The notes under the pieces are model-generated. The model did not search any database. It was not told the origin of the DNA and saw only the letters and a program-made list of their open reading frames with translations. From Thermomucor indicae-seudaticae (Eukaryota; Mucoromycota; Mucoromycetes; Mucorales; Lichtheimiaceae), in the NCBI GenBank assembly GCA_000787465.1, contig JSYX01000088.1, positions 1 to 64,000 on the forward strand: a stretch of 64,000 nucleotides of DNA, given 5' to 3'. The position numbers were made by a program, and so were the translations under genes. Shown here in pieces: positions 13,242 to 23,276 of the stretch. Each line of letters opens with the position of its first letter. The first letter of the stretch is position 1.

Positions 13242-14095
13242 ATGGAATACATCGATCGTGCTAAGCTTTATTCTGACGGTAACTACCGCTTTGAATATGT
13301 CTCGAAATTTGTGGAATTCGGTAGGTTTCGGTAAAACAAAAACAATTATTACTCTTTCAAGATAGACTGATTTTTACATTTATATATAGGCGAGGCCGAC
13401 ATCAAGGCGATCGAAAACGTCGCAGACAAGATCCGTCCACTCATTCCTGTGGTTGTTGATGCCGTCTACGTCAAGTTATTCAAGTTTGACATTACCAAAC
13501 GCCACTTTATGCCCAGAAACGAAGGCTTCCAGGGCGAGACGGCCACCACTTTGGAAGAACTGACGCTTGACCATCCACAAATCAAGTTCCGCAAGGATTT
13601 CTTGACCAAGTACCTTAACAAGCTTCTGTCTGGACCTTACGATGGAAGGTAAGGACCCCTGGTAATACAAACAGGAAAAAAAACAAAATGTTTTACGCGT
13701 ATGGATGTATTAGCATGCTCCGATACTTGGACTGGACCGCCAAAATCCACACAGACACTCCACAAAAGAAAAGTCGTATCAATGTCGACTATATCCACGT
13801 GAATGCCCTGCTGGGATATGTCGAAGGTGCCTTGATTGAGGGTATCTTGTCCTTGAACTTGGATCGCAAGACGGAATCCGCTGCTATCGCTGCTTTCAAC
13901 AAGTTACTCTGGATCCAGAACGATTACTTTGCAAAGTACTACGTCAAAAACCCTGTTTCGTCTGCTGCAACACCAGCAACCACGGATGGTAGCCTCATCA
14001 GCCGGCTGAGTCAATGCTCCCTGGCTCAGGCCGCTATCGGAGCCTTGGTGGGTGGTGCAGCGATTTATCTCGCCATTCAGAAAAGATACTTGTAA
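13242..14095 (+). CDS. Protoglobin-type haem protein, copy 2, with C-terminal membrane tail
   Basis: Tandem paralogue of the preceding gene. Three exons (13242-13320, 13390-13648, 13714-14095) give 239 aa. Exons 1 and 2 have exactly the same lengths (79 and 259 nt) and phases as in copy 1. The proximal His125 is conserved in YLDWTAKIHTDT, as are AVYVKLFKFDIT and NVDYIHVNALLGYVEG. Unlike copy 1 it has an Ala/Thr/Ser linker and a final hydrophobic stretch (QAAIGALVGGAAIYLAIQKR), closing with RYL. This looks like a tail anchor with basic C-terminal residues, the type used for mitochondrial outer membrane, peroxisome or ER. So one copy is probably soluble and the other membrane-attached. Membrane insertion is inferred from hydrophobicity only. 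Confidence 0.82.
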
Positions 14096-14293
14096 AGGAA
14101 TAACGTCTAGACTATGTCAACCCTCCCTCTTTGTATGTAATAGTCCTTTCGCCCTCCACAAAATATAGAGTACACCGTTTTTCATCTTTGATTTAAAAGC
14201 TTTCTCTATTTTTATTGAGCGGCTGCTATGAAGTCATTGTCGAATCACTAAGCCCTAAGCACTGGGTTTCTTTTTCGATTTCAATTTTTCTTT

Positions 14294-15497
14294 ATGGCTG
14301 GTAACTGCTTCCTTCAACACCGAGGGCTTTTGAATTTTCGAGATCTCGGTGTCTCGACAGCTGACAATAGCGAACAGAAAAGGTCTGTTTTGGTGCCTTT
14401 GAGCCAAATTGCGCGGAAGCTCATGGCGTTTTCACCAGGTATATTCGCGAAGGCCTATTGTTTCGCTCGGGTAGTCTTGACAATCTGAGCAATGAGCAAG
14501 TTCAGCAATTCATTCAAGACCATGGCATTCGAACCATACTGGACCTTAGGACTGGGTAAGGCCGCTGCACCTTCACCCGCTTTGGATACTTATCCTGCGC
14601 GTTAGCTATGAAAGTCAAGAAGACTTGCCTATCGACAAGAGCTTCCCTACCATGGCACTCGAAAATGTAGGCATTATTGACGGTAGAGAAAGAACAGTTA
14701 TCTAATTTTGCATGGTTTTCTAGATTCGTCCAGTAGACATGCTGCCGGTTACCAAAGCGGATGGTTCGATCCACGTTGACGAGTATTCTGGGCTGCGCCG
14801 AAAGTATCGCATTGATTTCGCAGGCAAAAACTTTCAACGATATTGCATTTTTATGGCCTGCCCACTGCATATCAAAATGTAAACGAATGGGATCATGGCC
14901 ACTTGGAGGACAACGACTTTACTGATTCGTAAAAGTTAGATGGATCATTTTGTTGATGATATTCTGTCAGCGAAAGCGAGCAGCAGTGATTGTCGGTCGA
15001 GAGGTCCTGACGCCGATGGGCGTGGCCAATATGTACAAGCAGTTTGTCGATTACTGCCAGTCGGAAATATTGCATGCGCTCATGGTGTTCACTGACCCCG
15101 ATAATTATCCAATCCATATTCATTGTACTCAGGGCAAGGACAGGACTGGACTGATCGCCTGTTTTCTACTAAGCATAGCGGGTGTTCCTGAAGAAATCAT
15201 TGTGAAGGATTATGCAAAGACACAGGCTGGCCTTCAGCCGATACGAACAGAGATGATAAAGGAACTAAGGAAAGTTGGTCTTTCAGATGATTTTGCTGAT
15301 TCGCCGCCAGAGGTACATATTTCTTTGTTTGAAAAAGGGGAGAGGGAAGACTGACCTGTTTGTCGTAAAAGTACATGTGGGATCTGCTTGAATATCTGCA
15401 AACAAAATACGGATCAGTGTGCGATTATCTGGAAACCATTGGCTTTGACAAAGGCTGCCAGGACCGCGTACGCAAAATCATATGTGTTTCGTCATGA
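14294..15497 (+). CDS. Atypical protein tyrosine/serine phosphatase (Y_phosphatase3 family)
   Basis: Cysteine-dependent phosphatase of the fungal/bacterial tyrosine-serine phosphatase group. Six exons (14294-14382, 14439-14555, 14606-14666, 14724-14878, 14940-15312, 15372-15497) give 306 aa. The N-terminal LNFRDLG and the YIREGLLFRSGSLDNLSNEQ segment are hallmarks of this family. The catalytic loop HCTQGKDRTGL supplies Cys203 and Arg209 of the C-x5-R signature, and IRTILDLRT precedes it. RRKYRIDFAGKNFQRYCI and VGREVLTPMG are family-like middle segments. The C-terminus (YLETIGFDKGCQDRVRKII) is helical. The substrate (phosphotyrosine, phosphoserine or a phosphoinositide) cannot be told from sequence. 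Exon 1 to 2 splicing uses a weaker gtctgt donor, which is the least certain boundary. Confidence 0.85.
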
Positions 15498-16160
15498 CGC
15501 CATGTCATACAGCATGTTCAAAGGTCATATCTTTCATTATAAAATACGGATCAATATGATTACGTCTCGCGCAGCCGTTTGGTGAATTATCCCGATTTGC
15601 TCTTGAGACAGAACAGCAAGGCAAGCATACTTTGTCAGTGCCTGGTTTCGACAAATTGCGAAATGCGGAACAAGACAGCAATTATACGTACAATTGTAGA
15701 CTGCATGCCGAGTGATCAAACGTGAGCTGAGTTGCTGGATCCAAAGTTAAACCTGGGATAAAGAACATGCCCCACGATTTAGCCGCAAATGACGCAATGA
15801 GGAAGTTCACTCTGCCCTGTGATCAGCATGGCTCAAAAGACAAGTAGAACCTGCAGTTGGAAATGTCCTGTCATTAAAGTGACTGGGAAACTCGTGGACA
15901 GACTATGTGTCGATTAAAAGGGCATTTGGAAGTCAAACATGACGACATCTTTGGTCCACTGACTAACACACAGGACCTGTCTGTCTTTGTCTTGTGTGGG
16001 GGGGGGGGTTATTGTCGCAATCTCCGCAAATCAACAGTTATGAAGATCCGCTGCAACGGTTCCTTGATAAGATCCTTCCCTGGGATTTGATTGGCGCGTC
16101 AGAATTGCTCATTGCCGCTGTGCAGGCTTGATTCCTTCTTTTTCCGGTTTCTCCCTTTCC
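15498..16160. other. Intergenic region with poly-G tract
   Basis: No gene was recognised. A run of about ten G lies near 15997-16007. Around 15840-15960 a Cys-x3-Cys and His-x4-His pattern occurs but in different frames separated by a stop, so it was not called as a zinc finger. Confidence 0.4.
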
Positions 16161-16170
16161 TTTATATAAG
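16161..16170 (+). promoter_or_regulatory. TATA box of the acidic/His-rich orphan gene
   Basis: tttatataag lies about 125 bp before the chosen ATG at 16291, preceded by a pyrimidine-rich stretch. Confidence 0.6.
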
Positions 16171-16290
16171 GGCGCTAATTATTCCGATTTCGCCTCGTCC
16201 CTTGTCTAATATTCTCCATTTTACGTGATCTATAGGACTCTTGCATGCACACAAGACCCATCCAACATATACCCTCTTTCTCTCAACAAC

Positions 16291-16908
16291 ATGACGAAAA
16301 ACAATATGGGCTTCGAAATCCTCACTCTTACTCCAGACGAAGGCGACGACAGCAGTAATTTTGACGATGAAGATAATAATGATAATTCCGCCTGTAATTG
16401 GATGGAAGACTCGGAATGCCAAGAGAACCTGTTTCAAATCATCCCTTTGATGCCCGAAGAGTCCGTCATTGATGAAGACAATCATATACAGACACACATC
16501 AAGCTATTCTTTGAAGAACTGGGCTATCTAACCGAAGAACCGGAACCCATTGATCCCACACGCGATTACGATGCTGAAGCCAGACAAATGCTGGAGGAGC
16601 GAAACCGAACCCGTCAAAAACACGTTGAACTCTCAAGAGTGCCCTCTCTTGCTCATTCTAGATCTGGTGTTTCCTCTACCTCATCCTCCTTCCACCATAC
16701 GGACTTTCAGCACGACGTAAGATCCCCTCTCTACATGGGCCACGTTGGCATGGATAATTATCATCTTGTCCCTTCACACCAACCGTACCATTATCAACAG
16801 CACCACCATCATCACTACCCTCATCATGATAAGCATCCTTCTACTGTCGCATCATCCTGTTTAAACACTGATCAACATCGAAACCGTCACGCAGTACTGC
16901 ACTCCTAA
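16291..16908 (+). CDS. Uncharacterised acidic and His-rich protein
   Basis: Intronless ORF of 205 aa with its own TATA box and an AT-rich aataataataaaac signal after the stop. I do not recognise the family. The N-terminal half is strongly acidic (clusters of Asp/Glu/Asn) with a helical segment around residues 60-110 that includes IKLFFEELGYLTEEPEP. The second half is Ser-rich and then His/Tyr-rich with a run of His residues. The ORF stays open upstream to 16225, but that part is taken as 5' leader because it begins too close to the TATA box and ATG 16291 follows a typical CAACA context. It could be a transcription-associated or disordered regulatory protein. No function is assigned. Confidence 0.6.
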   Translation: MTKNNMGFEILTLTPDEGDDSSNFDDEDNNDNSACNWMEDSECQENLFQIIPLMPEESVIDEDNHIQTHIKLFFEELGYLTEEPEPIDPTRDYDAEARQMLEERNRTRQKHVELSRVPSLAHSRSGVSSTSSSFHHTDFQHDVRSPLYMGHVGMDNYHLVPSHQPYHYQQHHHHHYPHHDKHPSTVASSCLNTDQHRNRHAVLHS

Positions 16909-18763
16909 ACCGTCATATTACTATTCCACCCCTGTTCCGCCTCCCTTTGATTTCCTAATAATAATAAAACACCATTTGTAAAGACGGCGTATACTTTGGA
17001 TCGGGGTCACGCCATATCATCTGAACCAAGTGGTCTAATGTGGCTGGGTGGCAACTGCGCAAGAGATAAGCTTAACCCAACGCTGACATTGAACCTTCTT
17101 TCTCTGACCCCATTATTGCCATTTTTCGCTAGAATCATTTTTGGTTGGTGCCTTGACTGCCACATAGTTTGCGGCTCCCTGGCTTTATTGGGTATCAGAT
17201 CCGTCAATTGCCTTGCTATGACCAAGAAAAGGGAGGCTTCCTCTTTGTCAGGAGACAAAGATAGTTTCTAATGCTGTATGTGCTAAGTCCACCATTCCCG
17301 TTCACACTTTGAAGAACAAGGATTGAGGTCGTTCAAGAGTTGATCCTTTTGTGAACGTAATGCCATTTTCTACGGTCTCTTTTGTGAATATTCTTTGCCG
17401 TCGCCTGAACCTGCAATGTCTTGAGAGTCTATTGCCGAACGTGCATTCCGTTGCTGAGAGAAACTCACCATGGATCTGAAACTTGCTTCCGATTTTTCGC
17501 GATGCGCCATGGCTCCGCTCCTCTTCTCTGCTAGCAGCTTGATATCTCGATTATATAAGCATGGAACAAGCAATATCTATCTCCGTAGTCGTAGTGCAGT
17601 CCGACTCTCCGCGTCAGTCATAGGTTCATCATTTGACGATATGTCTGCTACTATTGTTTTTACGGGGAAAAACAGAAGATGCAAATAAATCGCACGATCT
17701 TTCTTTCTATTACATGGAAAACGCGGCATATATTCAAGAAAAACGGTAAAGTAAACAATCGACTCCTGTTTTTGAAAAGTTGATACTGTTCTACGTCCTT
17801 CTTCAAGCATACATCAATGCGCTTTCGGGGCTACATTAATAATAATAAACGCATGCAGTCTGTCTTCTTCAAAGCTGCTGCTTGTGGATACGCGTCTTGG
17901 CGATGCCGCTGCTTATCGGGCGGGGGAGCCGGCAATGATCTTGGCCTCTGTTTACCAATTCTGCTCAGTAAATAATGCAGTGCAGCGTCCATACCTGAAT
18001 CCGACATGAGACCGGTCTAATGTTACTCGACCACAATCACATTCGCTTGACGGTCCTGTTACCTCACGTCGAGCGTAAGCCAGAAGAAGTGATATGCTCC
18101 GCCTGTTCCGCATCGTAGGCTTCCGATCCAGAAACAGGGCCACAAGCGTTTACGTGAGTCCCGTGTTGTGTCTGGGATCTGAAACTGAAACAGTGGTATG
18201 TATCGCGGATTACAATTACCGGAGGTTCTCGTTTTACCTAGCTATACGATACTGTAGGATGACAGGAAGTGGCTTGAGTGCGGATACGACCGTCGTTCCG
18301 GTTGCATCCCAAAGCTGCAGATCGCAAGCACATACAATGATTTCACGAAAACGCGAACTCAACGAGATATCCGGTCTTCAGAATGGTTAAGATCATGTAG
18401 CCAGTTTGGAACGCTATGTAAGCGTGACGAAATATCCTTTGTTATCATACAACAACCAAAGTCCCTCGATGGAGAGCCATTCGCCATGCTGATTTTGACA
18501 GTTCTATGGAATATGCAGGTTTGTTTGCGGCCCCTGCATGTTCCAGGACCTGGAAGCGTGGCACTTTTTGCACCCTTCGACGCCATCAAGCCAAGTCATT
18601 CAGATCACAGGAACCTTCTTTTTGGGTCTCCGCGCAAAAAAGACCCGCCTTTCACACACATACATAATCGCCTGGTTAATTCTGCAGACAGTTATTTTCA
18701 TGGCGACAAGGTTTTCTCTCTCTCTTTCTCTTTTCTCTCTCTCTCGCACTGTTCCCCAAGTCA
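16909..18763. other. 1.9-kb intergenic region without a recognised gene
   Basis: 3' flank of the orphan gene followed by scattered short ORFs on both strands (for example 17470-17688 plus and 18094-18390 plus) with no motif. A CT-rich tract at 18711-18750 immediately precedes the methyltransferase start and is probably its core promoter or leader. Confidence 0.4.
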
Positions 18764-20762
18764 ATGGACGTGTTCAAGTACGATGACTTGTTTAGTGACA
18801 TCTTCTTGGACGACTTGTTTTTATGGTTCAAGACTTCAAAGGTGAACGAAGGCCATCGAAGACCTCGCGTACCGTCCAACAAAATACTGGATATCGTCCG
18901 CCGAAATATTTTGGATAACAACAAACCGGATGATGCCGTCAAGGAATTACTAAAGTAATCCGAAGGCATGTATATAAAGACGAATGGCATATTGATGCGC
19001 TTTATCATAGAATGGATTACTTTCGGCACTATCTCGCGGCAAAAGCAACGGAAGAGAGACGAGAATTTGTGGAACACATGAAACGTTACCTTTACATGTA
19101 AGGTTAAATGGTCTTTTTTTGTATGTCAGCCAGGCCGCCCAACGACAACAGGTATATGCCGGATGCAGGATACGAGGTCAGCGACACGAGACGATATAAA
19201 AGAGGGAATAAGCGAGTCGAACCTTGTCTAGTGGCCACCAAAGATTGGCATGTCGGTGAAGAATTGAGGTTCTGCACAGGCATGATTGCTTGTCTGGATG
19301 CAAAGCTAGCGGATGCCCTTCAACTCAGACGGGAAAAGCAAGACGATAGCGATGAGTTTAGCCTGATGTATTCGATGCACAAGACTTGCAGCTGCCTATT
19401 TCTTGGCCCCATCCGGTTCGTGAATGTATGTGATTCTCGAATACTCCCGGCCATCCCCGGTGACTCACCTTTCTTATCGTTGTAGCATGATTGTGATTCG
19501 AATTGCAAAGTGAGTCTAGAAAGAGACAGAGAGCAAAAGAGAAGAAGAAAACCAAGACCCCGTTCTTTCTCCCTTAGTTCGTGTCGCTGGGCCAAAACAC
19601 GGTCTCGTTAAAGGTCATCAAGGAGATCAAATGCGGTGAGGAGCTGACGGCGTTCTATGGGAACCATTACTTTCCAAAGGAACTTTTCGACTGTCCATGT
19701 GCAACGTGTGAAAGGTACGCGAGCTTTATGTTCCGAAGGTGGTCAGTGCCTTAATTTCTCCGTCCGCGCGCGCGGTATTCATTAGACGTAGCTACGGTCA
19801 TTCGTTCCGAAAACGAAAACTAACATTACGTGATGGTTTGTGTGTTATATATCTGCGAGCCGAATGACAAAACGGTATCTTACTTGTAGATTGTCTTGTT
19901 TGTCGTCATAGGCGACGAGAGGCCTAAGAAACGCCAAACCGTGAAACGACCTTTGCCAGATCTGGAACGGATCCTGAACCTAACAGATACGTGGCACAGC
20001 AAACGCCAAAACTCGAGTGTCATGAGCATCGACTTTTTGTGCGGTGCGTCCGAGAAGAAGGAGGAGGAGAAAAGCCCATTGAATCTGCTTTGTGAAGCTG
20101 TTGAAAAGGTCAACAACACACTGACGATTTTTATGGATTGCGGTTCATCATCGTCATCATTGGGCGGTTTAACAGACGATGATGGCTCGAAGGCGGATTC
20201 AGCCGTAGCCGTGTCACCCACGCTGACAGTGAAACATGAAGCGGATGACCGACGATCTGATCTAGACGACCTGATAGACAATGTGTCTGAGCTCTCATCC
20301 GTTGCGAGTTCGGAAGTTGAGAGCTGGTGGAGTGATAACGACCAGGATGTTCTCACCTGCATCGCCTGCAGTCGTGTGCTACGACAGGAAGAAATTTCCG
20401 AACAAGTCGGCTGTGACACGTCGATCGCGGCTGAACTGGCCACATGGACATGGAAGCCAAGTGCGTTCTTTAAAGACTGGCGGCTAAAACGTTGTCCACG
20501 GTGTGAACGTCACCGCGCCATTTTTGCGCAAGAGTGGCCGGAACGGAAACCTATTCGATTACTTACCTGTCAAGCCAAGTCTTCTTCCACCAGGAAAAGA
20601 AGAAGGAGAGCGCCTAAAAGACAGAACAAGAGAAAGGAATTGGCGACGACAACAAAGACAAATGAACGGGATGACGACAGTTTATTTGAAAGCGACTGGT
20701 ACACGTCACCATTGACGCCATTGTCTGATTTTTGTGGAGACGAAGCCGAGCTCCTTTCATGA
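18764..20762 (+). CDS. SET9: SET-domain histone H4-K20 methyltransferase, Suv4-20/SET9 type
   Basis: Predicted to methylate lysine 20 of histone H4 using S-adenosylmethionine, in the nucleus. Seven exons (18764-18954, 19011-19097, 19152-19425, 19486-19509, 19578-19714, 19786-19835, 19912-20762) give 537 aa. The N-terminus (YDDLFSDIFLDDLFLWFKTS) and the MYMPDAGYEV segment are characteristic of Suv4-20. The SET core continues with FLGPIRFVN-HDCDSNCK, VIKEIKCGEELTAFYGNHYF and the zinc-binding CPCATCERR. The essential NHDC motif is split so that HDCDSNCK alone forms a 24-nt exon. The C-terminal extension is acidic and contains CIAC and CPRC pairs about 45 residues apart, perhaps another zinc site, then a basic run. 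This family exists in fission yeast and filamentous fungi but not in budding yeast. Confidence 0.9.
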
Positions 20763-20854
20763 GTTCAATGCACATAGGTATATACCCTCTTTTATTTTCT
20801 TAGTCTGTACATGTTTTTCAGGTTCTAAAAGCGAAAGACCAGCTTTCGTTGTAT

Positions 20855-21703
20855 CTAATTCAAGACGGCCCATTTCTTCACTTGGGTAGTAACATAGTTT
20901 TGCATCTCGCAGTCTCGCTCTTCAACTTGAATCTTGTCAGGCAACTTGTTGTCCAGATCCTTGTAAGCCGTGTACTGGAGAACAAAAAAGTCAAGTTGGC
21001 ATCCATCGAAGCTCCAGCCTTCGTCGTCCACCCGGACACATCCATTATGAGTCTTGCCGTCAGGCAGTTTGACCCCATCCAAGTCCTTGACATAGAGCTT
21101 GGTGCCCTTCTTGATGTCATTGGAGGCCACGCTCACCCAAGGTATCAAGCCATTTCCTTCGCTGCCTGTAAAACAATAGTAGTCAGATCAAACGCATTGA
21201 CCACCTGCTGCTACTTTTGACTTACCCAGCCCATATGGCGTCTCCTTTCGATTCACTTTTTGAAACACATTGTTACTGCTGCCCAAGTTGACCATGATTC
21301 CATTTTTAAGGAGTCCAGTGCCTTCCATTTGGAATTTCTACAAGAAATCATAAGGACCGTTACAAGAGCGTTACAAGTGTTTTGACTTACGTCGTACGTC
21401 ACTTCCGCTACTTTGGCAATGGTCTGTCCAGAGCTTGTCTTGAGTGCCTTGTCCTTTTTACCAGTGAGTTTCACGATTTTGCCATCATTGAGCATATCGG
21501 TATCGCCCTCTTTGGGTATCCAGTATCTACAGTAGTACTACGAGTGTTACTGATTGCCATCCTCCGCCCGAAAAGTGAAAGATACTTTACTGAGTCAAGA
21601 GTGCATGTTTGTAACAACTCTTGATCTTTCGCTTTCCAAGGGGTGCGGCAGAGACCACCACGGCAAAGGCCATCAAGACACACAAGAACAATACAGGTTT
21701 CAT
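20855..21703 (-). CDS. Small secreted protein, possibly double-psi beta-barrel
   Basis: Four minus-strand exons (21703-21591, 21526-21391, 21337-21226, 21165-20855) give 223 aa. The first about 21 residues form a clear signal peptide (VLFLCVLMAFAVVVSA), followed by APLGKR, which could be a Kex2-type processing site. The mature part contains LTQYWIPKEGD, then GLIPWVSVASNDIKKGT, and GWSFDGCQLDFFVLQ, with four or five cysteines. The segments resemble small extracellular proteins of the RlpA/3D double-psi beta-barrel type, but I rely on pattern memory and rate this as tentative. A TATA box lies upstream on the minus strand. It may be a cell-wall-associated or surface protein. It converges with the methyltransferase gene, leaving only 92 bp between stops. 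Confidence 0.75.
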
Positions 21704-21773
21704 TGAAGCGATCAACGCGAGAGCAAAGAGAAAAGAAAGACGTCGAATGTCGCCAGTAAACGAGGTTCTTTCA

Positions 21774-21788
21774 ACCTTTTATATATGC
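21774..21788 (-). promoter_or_regulatory. TATA box of the secreted-protein gene
   Basis: On the minus strand the sequence reads gcgcatatataaaag, about 75 bp upstream of the ATG at 21703. Confidence 0.55.
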
Positions 21789-23276
21789 GCTCGAGCACTC
21801 AATGCCTTCCCCAGAAGTTGTCCAAAGACGGCAAGGCTTCATTAACTTGAGCCCTTGTCACACCTTTTACCATTGTTCTCAAATTACAGGATATGCCTTT
21901 TTCGGACCCTTTCCGATCCATCTCTGTATAAGCTTTAAGCATTAAACTTCTTTGTGTGTCGATTCCCGGGTCGCTGGTTTAGCCGCATGGTTCATTTCAA
22001 CTTATTTGGCTAATAGGGCAATGCAGCTCGCCTGAATGTTGCCGTGGTCTGGGTATCCAATTTTCTGCCAATTGGTCTTGCGCCAGGCTCAGCCCGTTAT
22101 ATGATATATCTCTTGTGCGATGTTCATCATTTCCTTAATCATTGCTAACAACACAATCCCTACTTGTGTTACGTAGATTGACCTCTTGCCAATGGTATTC
22201 CTGTAGGGTAATCAATTATCTTGCTTATCCGTCTTCCTCATGCTTCTGTTGTGTCAAAACATTTCATCTCTCTACAGTGCCTATTAGAATTGACTTTGAA
22301 TCTTTGTGTCACCATTGACCAAACAAGGTCCGTACATGCGCCGAATGCAATGAAAAGATGTCGGAACCTTGCAGTAATTGACTGCTTCTTGGGGAATCTT
22401 GCTTTGATCAGCATGCCATGCAGCGGTATGTCCTGCAGGCAACTGGGTCGTGAAACCTCGATAAACGCCTCTGACTGCCTATGAACAAGCCTTGATCTTG
22501 CGTCATGGCTGTAGTAGTTACTAAGATTGAAACCGGTTAGAGACACATTCAGCCCTTTTAGTCCAATCGATATCCAAAAGTAGCCTTGTGCTGGCGTCAA
22601 TCTCGAGATTTCGTGAATAATGTGAAAAAGATGTAGTTGCTTGACATTCAATTGGGGTAATGTCTGAAATCTCAGGATACTGCTAAGCTAATTGCACTCG
22701 GGCGATCGTCTACGACCCTGCTTATATCCTCAAAAATGATCTTCTATTCCGTGTTGCTATTCGACAGTACATATTTTGTTGATAACTGCAAGTTTGATGC
22801 TCCCATTTGGCTCGTTGAGCGTCTTATAACGAGTAGGGTTTGTTCCGTGAATATTTACAATCGCTTCTTGTATCCGGATCTGCACTACTGAGAAACAGTA
22901 CGTTCAATGCAGCATCTGTGTAGCACCACCGCGGACGTAGGGCCTGGGATCACGTCAACAGCTAATGGTTATCCAAGACGATATCTTTTGCACTAGGTCG
23001 AGGATCGTATCGTTCAAGAGATATCGAGGCTGACCGATTGGTATTGTATTACTGCCCAAGAGTGCCTTGTCCCGAAAGGGTAAAGCAGTAGTGCACATGG
23101 TCCAAACAGATAGATACATTTATCAATAAAGCGCATCATACAAGATACGACAGGCAGAGAGTGGTTGGTGGGTGGTGAATGGATCCAAAACCCATGTGTT
23201 TGCGTGATAAGAAAAAAAAAAATTTCCCCATTCACGTATACTTTTTCGTTTTCCTCCCTCCAAAAAGTAACAAACG
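21789..23276. other. Intergenic region upstream of GLT1 and the secreted-protein gene
   Basis: Divergent promoter region of about 1.5 kb. A minus ORF (22238-22651) and an overlapping plus ORF (22221-22484) have no convincing motif; the plus frame has a weak leucine-rich look only. Just before GLT1 there is an A-run and a CT-rich leader. Confidence 0.4.

Noticed and set aside
15835..15960. Possible C2H2/BED zinc finger (CSWKCP then GHLEVKH)
   Set aside because: The two halves lie in different frames with a stop between them and no supporting splice sites.
19880..20443. Minus-strand ORF of 187 codons rich in Ser
   Set aside because: Antisense to the acidic C-terminal exon of the Suv4-20 gene.
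22221..22651. Overlapping ORFs on both strands before GLT1
   Set aside because: Only a weak leucine-rich impression; no start context or motif.
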